From assembly GCA_947179485.1 (NCBI GenBank), contig OX359246.1:34513632-34577631 (forward strand): 64,000 nt of DNA. Direction: 5' to 3'. The stretch's first letter is position 1. Every line of letters starts with the position of its first letter. Position numbers and translations under genes: made by a program. Positions 1 through 9,924 of this stretch are shown here, one piece after another. A model generated the notes under the pieces. It saw only the letters and a program-made list of their open reading frames with translations, did no database searches and was not told where the DNA came from. The stretch comes from Allacma fusca. Its lineage: Eukaryota > Arthropoda > Collembola > Symphypleona > Sminthuridae.

Positions 1-666
1 AGCATACTGTTCGAGTATCGTAGCCAAAAAACTGGCAATTTTTGCTCCCTGGTAAAAAGAGAACTTGACGACCGTCGGTTTTCCTTGGTTTGTTGGTCGA
101 CCAATATAAAAAAACTCCACCCAAAGAATCGCATTGTGAGCTACTCGACCTGATATATCATCGTCAATCTATTGAAAATAAATATTCATGCATGTATTCA
201 AATATACATCAATATTTCCATGAACATGCACTGAAAGCAAACCTTTTAAAAGACTAGAAACTATTCGAATATATAACAAAAGCTCACCATAATACAGTCA
301 GGATTTTCAAAGAAGCTCCAATTGCTGCAAAGATCTTGCGAAGCCAATTTCTTAGCAGCTCTTAAATACGGATCAAATTTAACTAGTTTTGGACGAACAA
401 TGGGACTACCACCTGCAGGATGCAAACACAAGAAACGTCAGGATTCCAGTTAAAAATTCGAATGTACATTATTTAAATTTAGAAAACGAAGACGTATACA
501 GTATATAAATAAATATGAGGACGCTAAAGTCAAATTAAAAAATACAATACCTTTTACTTTGGGGTTGCTTGCCATAGTGTAGTACTTTGGAAAATTGTTG
601 ATGAGAAATTGTTGGTGTTAGATCACGAAATTTTTCAGCTTTCAAAAATTCTAAGAGGTGTGGTAA
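1..666 (-). CDS. Unrecognised spliced gene, 5'-incomplete, runs off left edge
   Basis: Three minus-strand segments read as exons with matching phases: 666-558, 412-288 and 168 to beyond position 1. Acceptors are TTTCAG before 666, CTGCAG before 412 and CAATAG before 168. Donors are GTAAAA after 558 and GTGAGC after 288. The joined frame stays open for about 134 codons. The product begins LPHLLEFLKAEKF, has ILWVEFFYIGRP in the last exon, and is rich in aromatic and basic residues. No start codon was identified; a first exon may lie between 670 and 790. I do not recognise the family. It may be an accessory gene of Polinton A, whose left end is not in the window, or a host gene next to it. The exon structure is inferred from splice signals and phase only. 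Confidence 0.45.
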
Positions 667-796
667 CTGAAACGAAATTGTATAGAATGAATGTTTGTAG
701 CATTGTCCTCCCATTTATATCTTCAGAACCTGCGGGTTTCGATTTTTAGCTGTAGAATCTGTTCTCTCGCAAAGTTATTATTCTCGCTCAAGGTTT

Positions 797-804
797 TATA
801 AAAG
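797..804 (+). promoter_or_regulatory. TATA box for the helicase gene
   Basis: TATAAAAG lies about 85 bp upstream of the helicase ATG at 887, at a normal distance for a short 5' leader. No competing TATA motif was noticed nearby. Confidence 0.5.
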
Positions 805-886
805 TCGCTTGCTCTTTTACTCTTACATGCACTCCTACATTATCCAATATTGTTAGTTACAGAATTGCTTCCCAGACGAAACGATC

Positions 887-2567
887 ATGGAGTTTCAACC
901 TGATCAAGTAAACGAAAGCGTTCTTAGCAAGTGGAAATATATTTGGTCACAAACCCCAACGGAACCAATTAAACCAAAGGTTCCGTTTGAAAGTTTAAGT
1001 GAAAAACAGAAATATGTAATCAATTTGATTCGAGGGCATATTAAAATGTCTCGAGAAGATCAAATCAAGTCTCAAATTCGTATAATTGTTATAGGGGAGG
1101 CTGGGATGGGAAAAAGTACATTAATTTCCCATTTAAAGTTTGTATTTGACACTCAAAAGTTAGTTACACCAGACTTTGCCTACGTATTGGCTTGCTTAAC
1201 GGGTAGTGCTAGCTTTTTGGTTCGTGGTACAACCTTGCATTCTGCGTTTCTATTACCCTGTTTCAAAGCCGCGGACGTTCCAACCGAGGGAGTGAACTCC
1301 AACATTCATGAACACAGTAGTAGTTCAGAAACATCTCTACTCCAAAAACAAAGGGAAAGACTTAAAAATGTAACTCTTATTTGCATTGACGAAGTTTCAT
1401 TGATTGGTCAAAATATGCTAAAAGAAATAGATTGTATTTCGCGAAAAGTTGATCCGATTAATGCGGATAAATATTTTGCTGGAAAAATTTATAGTTATAT
1501 TTTTAGTTATATTAATAGGAGATTTATATCAAACATTTCCCGTTGCCGATTGTCCAATCTTTTACCCTTCATCAAAGTCACGCAACCCTCAACTGAAACA
1601 TGTGTACAAAATGTACAAGTCCTTTGAAAAGGTTGTTGTAATGGATAAACAATTTCGTCAAGTAGGGGAGAGTGAGGAGCAGAAGAGCTTTCGTAATTTT
1701 CTAGGGAGGCTTAAAAGAAAGGAATGTACTCAACAAGACTTAAACTTCATACGCTCGCGCCAGCTTGTAAATCTTTCCAAAGAAGATCAGAAATTGTTTC
1801 ACAGCGCTCTACATGTATACCCGCTTCGGAAGCAAGTGCATCAGCATAACAGGTACTCTCATGAAAACAAAATATGTAAGAATTGTATTTTATTGAATTT
1901 TGTCTGGAGGTATTATGTACTCCCTTTTAGGGACAAGCTTCATGCAAATTATGGGAAGGATGCCATCATTTCTATTGAAAACGGTCTTCAAGTACTCGAA
2001 GTAGCCATAGGTTGTCCTGTTATCTTACAAAAGAATTTGTGTGTAGCTGCTGGATTAAATAATGGGTGTGCAGGTTTTATTCGTGATATTATCTTTGAGT
2101 CTCAAAGTAGCGACGAAGGGGAGCTTGATTTATCTATTTCAGAGGAGAAAGTTGTGCGGTTTATTTTGGTGGAATTCCCTAACTACAGCGGTAACCATTA
2201 CGTGACCACGCCCAAAGGAAGAGGGGTTCCGTTATTTCGGCAATGGGATTCTCAGTTTGATGAACTAAAAGGAAAATACATTTCAGGGAAAAGGTTTTGT
2301 TTGGAGTTGGGGTACGTACTTACTGGACATCGGTCCCAGGGAAGGAATTTGGACCTTGTCGCTATATATCTAGACACTATTCAATTTTGTGTAGGTCTTG
2401 ACTATGTCATGTGGACCAGATGTCGTGAACCATCGTTAGTAGCTGTACTTGATGAATATATTTCAGCCGATCGATTCCTATGTAAAGCAAAACTTAACGG
2501 TCCGACTACACTTCAAAAGTACGAGGAAAAGAGACTTCTTGCATTAGAATGCCAAGTTTTTGAATGA
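887..2567 (+). pseudogene. PIF1-like superfamily 1 helicase, frameshifted
   Basis: PIF1-type helicases unwind DNA 5' to 3' using ATP. The first frame (ATG 887) has Walker A GEAGMGKST at residues 70-78, a TTLHSAF motif and Walker B with IDEVS near 167-171. The second frame, used from about 1515 to 2567, continues the family with GDLYQTFPV (motif III), an FRQ motif, TGHRSQGRNLDL and a C-terminal VMWTRCREP resembling motif VI. The switch falls near 1490-1530 in an AT-rich stretch repeating TAGTTATATTTTTAGTTAT, and no usable GT-AG intron fits, so I read it as a one-base frameshift. It converges on the DNA polymerase gene, ending 88 bp away. A PIF1 helicase is not part of the standard Polinton kit. 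It could be an accessory replication gene of Polinton A or derived from another mobile element such as a Helitron. Confidence 0.8.
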
Positions 2568-2602
2568 TCAAAATCATAAATGATAAAACTTGTAAATGTG
2601 TA

Positions 2603-2608
2603 AATAAA
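2603..2608 (+). terminator. Poly(A) signal of helicase gene
   Basis: AATAAA lies 36 bp past the helicase stop. It pairs with an oppositely oriented signal at 2640-2645, as expected between two convergent genes. Confidence 0.5.
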
Positions 2609-2639
2609 TTACCTAGTAATGATTACAGCATGTACACAC

Positions 2640-2645
2640 TTTATT
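2640..2645 (-). terminator. Poly(A) signal of pPolB gene
   Basis: AATAAA on the minus strand, just downstream of the polymerase stop at 2656. The two convergent transcripts would overlap by a few tens of bases. Confidence 0.5.
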
Positions 2646-2655
2646 TCACATACAA

Positions 2656-5600
2656 TCATTGTTTTAACTTATAATGGCCATACGGGAGCGAGTAATTGTA
2701 ATCATTTTCATCAGGGTAACATCTGTACAGATCCAAATTGTGAAAAGACAGCCTTCCCACCGACAAATTGTACAACGTGTGATTGAGAGATCGTATCAAG
2801 TTAATATTTAAAGATTTGGTTGTACCTTTCTCAACTACATCTCTGTATGTATCATGATTACAAAAATGTTTCAGTGTATACGAGGGAACCCCCTTGTTTT
2901 TCATTTCCACAGAGTGGTTGTATAGCAGCAAGCTGTATTGCTTACTCTTCAGAGATACTATCTCTCGAATGTCTAAATTCTCAATCTTCCACGCACCAGA
3001 CTCGTTGGCCTGTCTCATTCTCAAATCGGGTATATGTCTATGTAGCTTAAATATTTCATGATTTTCAGGAATTTTAGAAAAATCAAAATACTCTTTATTC
3101 TGCACTAATTCGTTCCAAATTAATTTTTCATCCCCACGTATTTCGCATTGGACGCTATCTGTGTCAGAATAAATGACAGATATACGATCACGAAATATTT
3201 TACACAACTTGTCGTAATACGCCGTGTAAAAAATGCATTTTGCTAAATCCAGTACACTCATACCACATTGAATGGGGTTGTTCAAGATTATTTTTCTTGA
3301 TTTTAGTTTTATAATACTAACGAAATCGTTCAACACTTCAAAATCTATGCATTCGGGTGAAGCTAAGTATTGACGTGCCCTAGCCCCGGATTTACAAAAT
3401 TTCACCTGCAAACAGTTTTCATTATTCATTAATGTTCTACCGTAAGTTCCATTGCAAATCAATTTTTGATCAGAGCGTTCCGACTCAGTTTTAGCAACTT
3501 TACGCTTTTGTATATTCTCCTGAATAAACTTTCGGAGATAGGCGCGTTCAGTAAATGAAAATCCACAATGTATTTTTTGTATTTTCATTCCTTTGGCGAG
3601 ATAGTAAGCAAGAGCTCTGTAGTGAATTACATAATTGAAGCGACTGTAACAGTGAAGTAAAAGCTTGGGAGAGTCCAAGAATGAACGAACGCTAGCGTTA
3701 CCAAGCTTGGCTAGGTTCTCCCTTTGCCTCTGTGATAACCATTCCGAATTTACACACCGTTTTTCGGGGCAGAGGGGGATAGAAATTGTGGCATCATGAA
3801 TTTCCTTTGGATATTCCAAGTCTACTTTTAGTATGTACCCTTTACAATTTTCTTTGTCAAGTAATTTTTTATCCAACCAGTCAATACTTTCCAGCTCTTG
3901 CACACTCTCCCATTTGTAATCCGAATGTGGAAACTTATATGTCTGCATGGCATGACTGTACAAGCTAACAATGTCGAAATAAATTAAAGTACTCTGAGGT
4001 TTCTTGGGATCATAACATTTGTTATTTCTAGGACTGTTTGCTGTTGTAATCTTTCTTGTTGCATACGACTGACCACCCCGTATACCTTCCCTTACTAAGT
4101 CGTACATACTCTTGTCTCGAATATAATGAACCTCCTCTCCAGAAGAGTATAACCAGCATTGCCAAGAGAATGAGGAAATAGTGCAACAGTATGTGGGGTC
4201 TAATCCATATGTATTGATTCCATTCATGATGAAATTTGTCCAGATAATTCCTAAATGAATAGAGTCTAGAGTGCAATACAGTTCCGTGTATTTCCTAAAA
4301 CTGTTAATTTTAAACACGGAACAAACTTGTTTTATTAGATTCCACTGTGCGTCTGTACACACTTCATGACATAATTCGTTGTCAAAGTGCTTACGCTCAG
4401 GAATGCCAACATCATCCCCTAGTACCTCGTCATTGGAAAGGTACTTGTAGGGGAACGGTAATTTTTCCAGCAAGAGTTCTAATGCATCGCTCTTGGAAAT
4501 GTTACTCTCTGGTGTTTGTATAACATTATTTGGGATTAGATATTGGTCAACTGCTTGAGTTAATAGCGAAAAATGTGCCGAGTTTTCTCTCTGCAACCTT
4601 TGTATGAGCCTAGCTAAAGAATCGTGTTGGAACTGACAAGAATCTAAAAATCTCAGCCGAACTTTTCTATTACCACATGAAAACCTGTCAAGGTTTTTTT
4701 GAAACCCACCATAAATTTTATACAGTTTAGGCACGTACATATCTCTTGCAGATATAGTAATTTGTACACATTTTTGACCACTTTTTGCAATTACATCGAC
4801 ATCTTCATAATCAAATAAAGTCGAGTCCATATATTTTAATAAAAGATGGTAATCAAAATTACTCCCCCCATGTACTATAAGTGGTAATTCAAACTTATAT
4901 CGAATTTTTAAATTGCATATTGTACAAATTGTCGAGACATATTTGCCGTCAGTGTGATTATGGTTGTAGCATTTTATAACCTTTTTCCTGGTAGTGTTGA
5001 AATCTTTTGCTTTTTTCTGTCTTTTGTTTGGTGGTGAGTGTGTGCTTGTACTTGCATCCTCTCCAATGTTGTCGTCTTCAGAGCTTTCTTCTAATAATTC
5101 TCCATCTTCATTAAATAATTCCCACATGTTCGTCTCCTCACTACTTGTGTATACTTCAACCTCTTTGATAAACTCACGTTTGCAGTGATGACAGTGTGTA
5201 GTTTCTTTATGCCTTTTTAATTCATCGGCCGTAGGAGCAACCATGTTATTCGTTGAATGTACTTGAAATAATATTTTTTGGGCCCAGTTAAATGCTGTCT
5301 TGAAAAAATGGGCGACTACATTTTCTTTATCATAGTATTCTAAAGCTAGCAATTCAGCTCGGTTATCAATGTTTTGAAACAAAGCCATTGAGTAGCTGCA
5401 AGGAACATATTCGCAACGCTTTAAAGTGTTTCGTGTTCCGTGTTTTGAAACTTCATTCAATGGTTTGCTAAAACATTCAAAGTCAAATGTTACAAAGTAC
5501 GGATAGGGGTGAAGCATTTCTAGTCTCTGGAATTTTAAAATTTGAGTTCCCTTTGGAAATTCATACTTCCTTCCTTTGATTGGGCTATTTTCACTTGTAA

Positions 5601-7124
5601 GGTTATTGGACTGGCAAGAAATAGGATGGTCAACTTGTTTTCCTCTTGTATTAAATTTCCTGTAGCACTTGTTACAATAAAAGAGTAATTGTTTACCGTT
5701 TTCTTTTAGAAATTTTTCAACATTATTAATTAAAATGTAATGATATAAATCTTCGGGAGGGTTTTCGGATTTCTTGTGCACGAGGAATAAATTAATTGTA
5801 GTTGGGGATTTGTGTCGACTGCGTCTCATCATAATAATATTTTCGTCTTTGTTTGTAAAGATGTTGATTGAAACATCGTTTGAAACTTCAAACGGCGGGA
5901 CATCTTGGTATGGATTTACAAATCCTTCAGGAATACTTGAAAAATCAATTTTACCCATGTGTTTCATCCAGGTCGTTGGATTATTAAGATTCTTGCGTGT
6001 TCTTTTTTGTTGTCTGTTTTCTTCTATTTGATCATTCCAGTACATTGCAGCGGTAACACAATATTTGAAACACTGGTTATCCTTGTTTCGTATGTTAAAG
6101 TAACCCTTCTTGTTCAATGGTAACGGTAACCATCCTTTAACGCGTGCATTTTGAAACAATCGCAATTCTCTAACTTTAACCTCAAAAGCTTCAACATTCA
6201 CAATTCGCCAATTGCTTCTATTCTCCGTAAAATTTTCCTTCTGTAGTAATATTTCTGTAGCACATTCCCTAACTAGATCTTCGATTCCATGAATATCATA
6301 TAAATCATGATTTTTCGATTTAAAATAAATAGCAGCTCTTTTTGTTGAAATTTCACCGTCGTCTAATACTACGTCTTTCTCCATCGTAACTTCTACTGTA
6401 ATTTCGACTCTCATATTTCCATGGACGCTAAGCAATTCTGTAAACAACTTTTCGACTGCACTAAAAGTTATAGTAAATACAGTTTCCAGATCCTCTGTAC
6501 CCAGAGGATGACGGTAACCATAGTGAATTATTACACCCAAATGTGACCTACTGATTTCTTGGTAATTACTCAAATCAAGCTGCATTCCAGCATCCACGTG
6601 ACCTCTCCTCTCGCCAGGATATTGACATATGTGCTCATGTTTCCAATTTACGTATAATCCACACTGACCGCAGAGATGGATGTTTTCAATATGCGAATCA
6701 TACAAAACGTGAGTGCGACAGTAATATCTGCATTCTGGCATGGAACAGCGTAAAATCTGTAACACAAACATAAGTCTTTAGTGCGACACCATTTTCTTTT
6801 GGTACACTCACACTAGAACTGAAAATGAATCAAACCCGCAATTTGCAAAGTAACACCTTGAGCAACTGAATAGCAAACTGTTAAAATGAATAATTTAACA
6901 AATCTAGCATAAATCAACTCAATAAGACAATAAAATAATAATTAAATAGCAACCTTGAATGTCACACTTACAGTGTTTCCAAATCCTGATGTGAAAGGCC
7001 GGGGATAATTAGTAATTTCGGACGGAACAGATCGGCTATCCAAAGAAGGTGGTGATGATGATGGTGTTACGCTCTCTGAATATCCATCCTCCGTGGGTTG
7101 GAATGTGTGTTCTTGGTCGTTCAT
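2656..7124 (-). CDS. polB: Polinton A protein-primed DNA polymerase B, two exons
   Basis: Replicative family B polymerase of the protein-primed type. Exon 2 (6756-2656) is open for about 1,366 codons. It starts with paired cysteine/histidine zinc motifs (CSMPECRYYC, then CGQCGLYVNWKHEHIC). It then has exonuclease motif I FDFECF, motif II around GGSNFDYHLL, an Exo III-like YTELYCTLDS, motif A YFDIVSLYSHAMQ (D near 3976), motif B CNGTYGRTLMN, motif C YSDTDS (about 3154-3169) and SLKSKQYS. An ATG in exon 2 at 6771 lies inside a splice acceptor (TTTGTGTTACAG), so I prefer exon 1 at 7124-6972 (51 codons, serine/proline-rich). Its donor GTAAGT and phase 0 match, giving a 215-bp intron (6971-6757). 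Polinton B has the same arrangement. No break is seen. It follows the membrane-protein gene by 4 bp. Confidence 0.93.
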
Positions 7125-7128
7125 TCTT

Positions 7129-7603
7129 CTATCCTGATTTCCAATCTTTGTAAAATTGCGAAACCAGTTTAGCCAACTTGATGATTACAAGTACACAGAG
7201 AAGGCTAACGGTTGTATACGATGCTAGAAACACGATAAAATTGTCTTAATTTGTATTGTGAAAAACAGTATCTGAAGCTAGTCAATAAGAATAATTCCCT
7301 ACCAACAAGCCCGTCTGATAGTGGAGAGTGGTCGCCAATGCCGGTAGAATTGTGTGTTCCGTTTTTTCGACTCAAATAATCCTGGAGCAGATTGAGCATG
7401 AGTCTCTGCAGCTGAGAAAATAATCGATCGGATGAACTACTAGCGTCACTCAGAGCCACATCTTGGACAGTGGGGAAACATTTGGTATCGACACATTTAC
7501 TCGTCTCGTTAGATGGAGATATTTGCGATGCTGTATTTGCCCAACAATTACCAATAATTAAAACAAAACTGACAATGACAGAAGCGGAGTAGAAAAGTGC
7601 CAT
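7129..7603 (-). CDS. Predicted single-pass type I membrane protein, two exons
   Basis: Exon 1 (7603-7303) encodes a clear signal peptide (FYSASVIVSFVLIIGNCWA), then a short ectodomain with CVDTKC and N-glycosylation sequons (NET, NGT, NST). A donor GTAGGG at 7302 and acceptor TTTCTAG before 7223 remove a 79-bp intron. Exon 2 (7223-7129) gives a hydrophobic segment (TTVSLLCVLVIIKLAKLV) and a short tail ending KDWKSG. Without splicing the transmembrane segment is lost. The gene sits just upstream of pPolB on the same strand. Function is unknown; a virion or host-surface membrane protein is possible. Polinton B has a comparable protein (50265-50660) near its own pPolB, but I cannot see sequence similarity between the two. 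Confidence 0.6.
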
Positions 7604-7630
7604 GTTTACTTCTCCAGTACAAGCGGGCGA

Positions 7631-8281
7631 CTACAACTTTCGACTATGATTTATGTGCCTAGATGCAAAATAAGTGTGCATTTTTCTTTTTGAATGAGCT
7701 TTTATCTTATTTGGTTTCCCTTTGCCATAACCGCGTTGATTTTTCCTCGGTCTCAGATTTCTTTTACCTACAGATTCTTTCTCTAGATTTGCTGAATTGT
7801 TTTCAATGATTTTAGGAGTCCTCTGTGAAACTAACAGAGTACTAGTATTACTCGATTGCTGTGACTGAGTAAAACCTAAACCTAGAACTTCTGAAGCTTC
7901 ATCAATAGTTTTCCAATTGGGAATTTAGTGTTTGTGTATCAAATTGGATTCACAACAGCAAATTCTTATTAATTTTGCTTTGTCTGCAGTTTTCTGACTT
8001 TTGGTATAATGATCATTATTTTGATTTACAGTAGTAGTAGATGAGTGTATCACTTCTGGAACACGATGTGCGATTTTAGTTTCGCCTATATCTATTTTCG
8101 CGATTCCTTGTGACGTTTTCCTCTCTTCGTTTATTTTATTGGAACTTTCTCTGTTGTCCACTTTCTCTTCAGAGTTAATTATTTCAGCTACAGGAGACGA
8201 TACTGCTTGAATTTCGTGTTTATAAATTTTCATTAGCGATTCGTAGAGTCCAGGAGAAATGACACGCATGACCTTAGCCAT
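7631..8281 (-). pseudogene. Basic Polinton protein (core-like), single in-frame stop
   Basis: Begins MAKVMRVISPGLYESLMKIY, comparable to the start of the Polinton B gene at 56273-55815 (MSKLWKVLPLQQWEHLMQVR). After 118 codons there is TAA at 7925-7927. The same frame then continues for about 97 codons: first PNWKTIDEASEVLGLGF, then a basic tail with RNLRPRKNQRGYGKGK and KRKMHTYF, ending at 7631. Because the frame is preserved on both sides I read this as one gene with a nonsense mutation. The tail suggests a nucleic-acid-binding virion or core protein, but that is inference. Its ATG overlaps the stop of the preceding gene as TAATG. Confidence 0.6.
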
Positions 8282-8598
8282 TATAAAATATAATTACTAT
8301 AAAACAGAATGAGTTCAACGTTTAAAACTTTCAAAAATGCTGTAGATAAAATCTGTTTTACAATTTTCGTATTTTTAATGAAAATAATATTTAGATTTGT
8401 AGTATTTTTTACATGTTTTTGCACTTTAGCTACAAATTGGCACACATTACTGTGCCTTGATTTGCAGAATTTATCAAAATTTAAAATTAATTCCACTAAT
8501 GCACTAAACTCTTCCGTAGATGAATTTAAAATAAAACTATTAACACGAGATTGCTTCGCGTGTGCTAATCTTAGCAAAAAATCTCCGTTTTTTTTCAA
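8281..8598 (-). CDS. Small helical conserved Polinton protein
   Basis: A 105-residue protein with the pattern FLLRLAHAKQSR, then FILNSSTEEFSALVELILN, then KIVKQIL. The order is leucine-rich helix, arginine, isoleucine/leucine, then a LVELILN segment, which resembles a small helical protein found in many Polintons between the ATPase and the basic protein. Polinton B has a positional counterpart at 56607-56266 with the same IIECILNLPSF-type segment. Role unknown; DNA packaging or core assembly is plausible from context. No signal peptide is present. The C-terminus (LILFYSNYIL) may have drifted. Confidence 0.55.
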   Translation of the reverse strand: MKKNGDFLLRLAHAKQSRVNSFILNSSTEEFSALVELILNFDKFCKSRHSNVCQFVAKVQKHVKNTTNLNIIFIKNTKIVKQILSTAFLKVLNVELILFYSNYIL

Positions 8599-8618
8599 AT
8601 CGGTTGGTGGTTTTCATG

Positions 8619-9285
8619 TTATTGTGGCGTGTAAACTTCCATCTCGCCTGTAGGAAAAACTGAATTACGTACCCAGTATGGATATTGTTTATTTTTCGGG
8701 TGCATGTCCATGTATAGATAACCGTACTGCTTACCCGTAACCGCTTGGGTATGCTGAGGTTAAAAATGAAGTTTTACCGGGACAAATTTGCTTAGCGATA
8801 TTTGTTATTATGCTTTTGTCACGGGGGTTGTCAAATAAAATTAATATCTGCGTATTTAGATTGACATCGCGAAGTCCTTTTACGAATGGATTTTGTAGAA
8901 TTAGAATAATACTAGCACCTCGATGATGGCTATGTTTAATAAAATATTTTGTTACAAGTTCTAAATTTTCCCGCTTTGAAAATGTATCCTGTTGGTCGTC
9001 CATTACAATTAAACATGGTCCATTTGCTAGATGCTCAATATCTTGTAAGTTATTTGTAAATGTAATGTGTTTATCTTCTTCTTTTAGTTTATATAAATCC
9101 TGTTGAAAGTCGCTATACACCCAAATAACTCTTTCGAGTGGAGTCACAAAAACTTCGTTACGGAGTCGAACAATTTCCATGGTAGTATGCGTTTTCCCTC
9201 CCATTGTTACACCTACAATAGATATTGTTGCTGGATGAGGGATTTTACAATTGATTAAATTGTCTTCTTTTATATTAAGTTCCAT
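8619..9285 (-). pseudogene. Polinton A genome-packaging ATPase (FtsK/HerA type), C-terminal frameshift
   Basis: In the adenovirus/Polinton lineage this ATPase is thought to translocate DNA into capsids. From ATG 9285 the protein has Walker A GVTMGGKT, ERVIWVYSDFQQDLY, Walker B LIVMDDQ and IILILQNPF, ending in frame at 8731. The expected C-terminal end (YGYLYMDMHP, then RNSVFPTGEMEVYTPQ) lies in another frame up to a stop at 8619. A one-base indel near 8745-8752 explains this, and no intron signal fits. The homologue in Polinton B ends similarly (FGFLLIDFSPDTP). The first in-frame codon at 9300 is GTG, so the ATG at 9285 is preferred. Confidence 0.85.
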
Positions 9286-9300
9286 GATGTATAACTTCAC

Positions 9301-9439
9301 AACGACTGCATACGTCGCACTGAAATAATTTTTGGTGTGTTCAGTTTATTTAAATAAATTTATACACGTTGTACTTGGTCTAAAATGTTCACACAATTAC
9401 ACAAATACACCAACATTGCTAAAAGATATAATGTTTTAC
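9301..9439. other. Short intergenic stretch in Polinton A
   Basis: 139 bp between ATPase and protease, AT-rich and without an open frame. It is the largest gap inside the array, so a promoter or poly(A) site may lie here: minus-strand AATAAA-like TTTATT occurs near 9347-9352. Confidence 0.3.
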
Positions 9440-9919
9440 TTAGACAGTTTTAAAAACCGTTAAATTCCCAAATCTTTTTAAAAAGTTTAAAACCAGGGAA
9501 TCATTGTACCTAAGATTTGGTCTAAAGCGATAAATAGCTTTTTCAAACGATGATCCTAAAATACGACTATAAATGAACAAAATGCAATAAGCCCCGCATA
9601 AACGCGAAGTATAACTTTGGAGCTGGCTACAATTTTCTTTTTTGATAAATTTCATTGGGAGTTTTATATTTTTATAACTTTCGATGCATATTCCAAAACT
9701 ATCAAAAAACTCATAATGTCGAGTGCCTATTTTATAAATACATACCCAGTGTTTACAAGGTGATTTTCTCACATCAGTATTTACAATAAATATTGTTGGA
9801 CATGTTACAAAATTATGAAAATTGTTAAATTCATCAGCAGCCATAACATGAAATGGGACTTTAATATTTCGTAATCTGAAAATGTATCTTAAAACGCGTT
9901 TTAAATCTTCTGTGTTCAT
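9440..9919 (-). CDS. Polinton A adenovirus-type maturation protease
   Basis: Cysteine protease of the adenain (C5) type, which in this lineage cleaves capsid and core precursors. The 159-residue protein has the histidine in CKHWVCIY, the acidic partner in FFDSFG, a glutamine in QLQSYTS and the nucleophile cysteine in CGAYCILFIYSR. All are in the right order and spacing. It follows the major capsid gene by 5 bp, the usual Polinton neighbour. Intact, no intron. The Polinton B protease at 62841-63338 shows the same residues. Confidence 0.92.
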   Translation of the reverse strand: MNTEDLKRVLRYIFRLRNIKVPFHVMAADEFNNFHNFVTCPTIFIVNTDVRKSPCKHWVCIYKIGTRHYEFFDSFGICIESYKNIKLPMKFIKKENCSQLQSYTSRLCGAYCILFIYSRILGSSFEKAIYRFRPNLRYNDSLVLNFLKRFGNLTVFKTV

Positions 9920-9924
9920 GCTGT

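Noticed and set aside
1490-1530. Intron to explain the helicase frame change
   Set aside because: The only GT-AG pairs give an intron of about 25 nt, too short; a frameshift is simpler.
7205-7603. Reading the membrane protein as one unspliced 132-codon frame
   Set aside because: The unspliced C-terminus lacks a transmembrane segment and crosses good GT-AG sites; the spliced form is more sensible.
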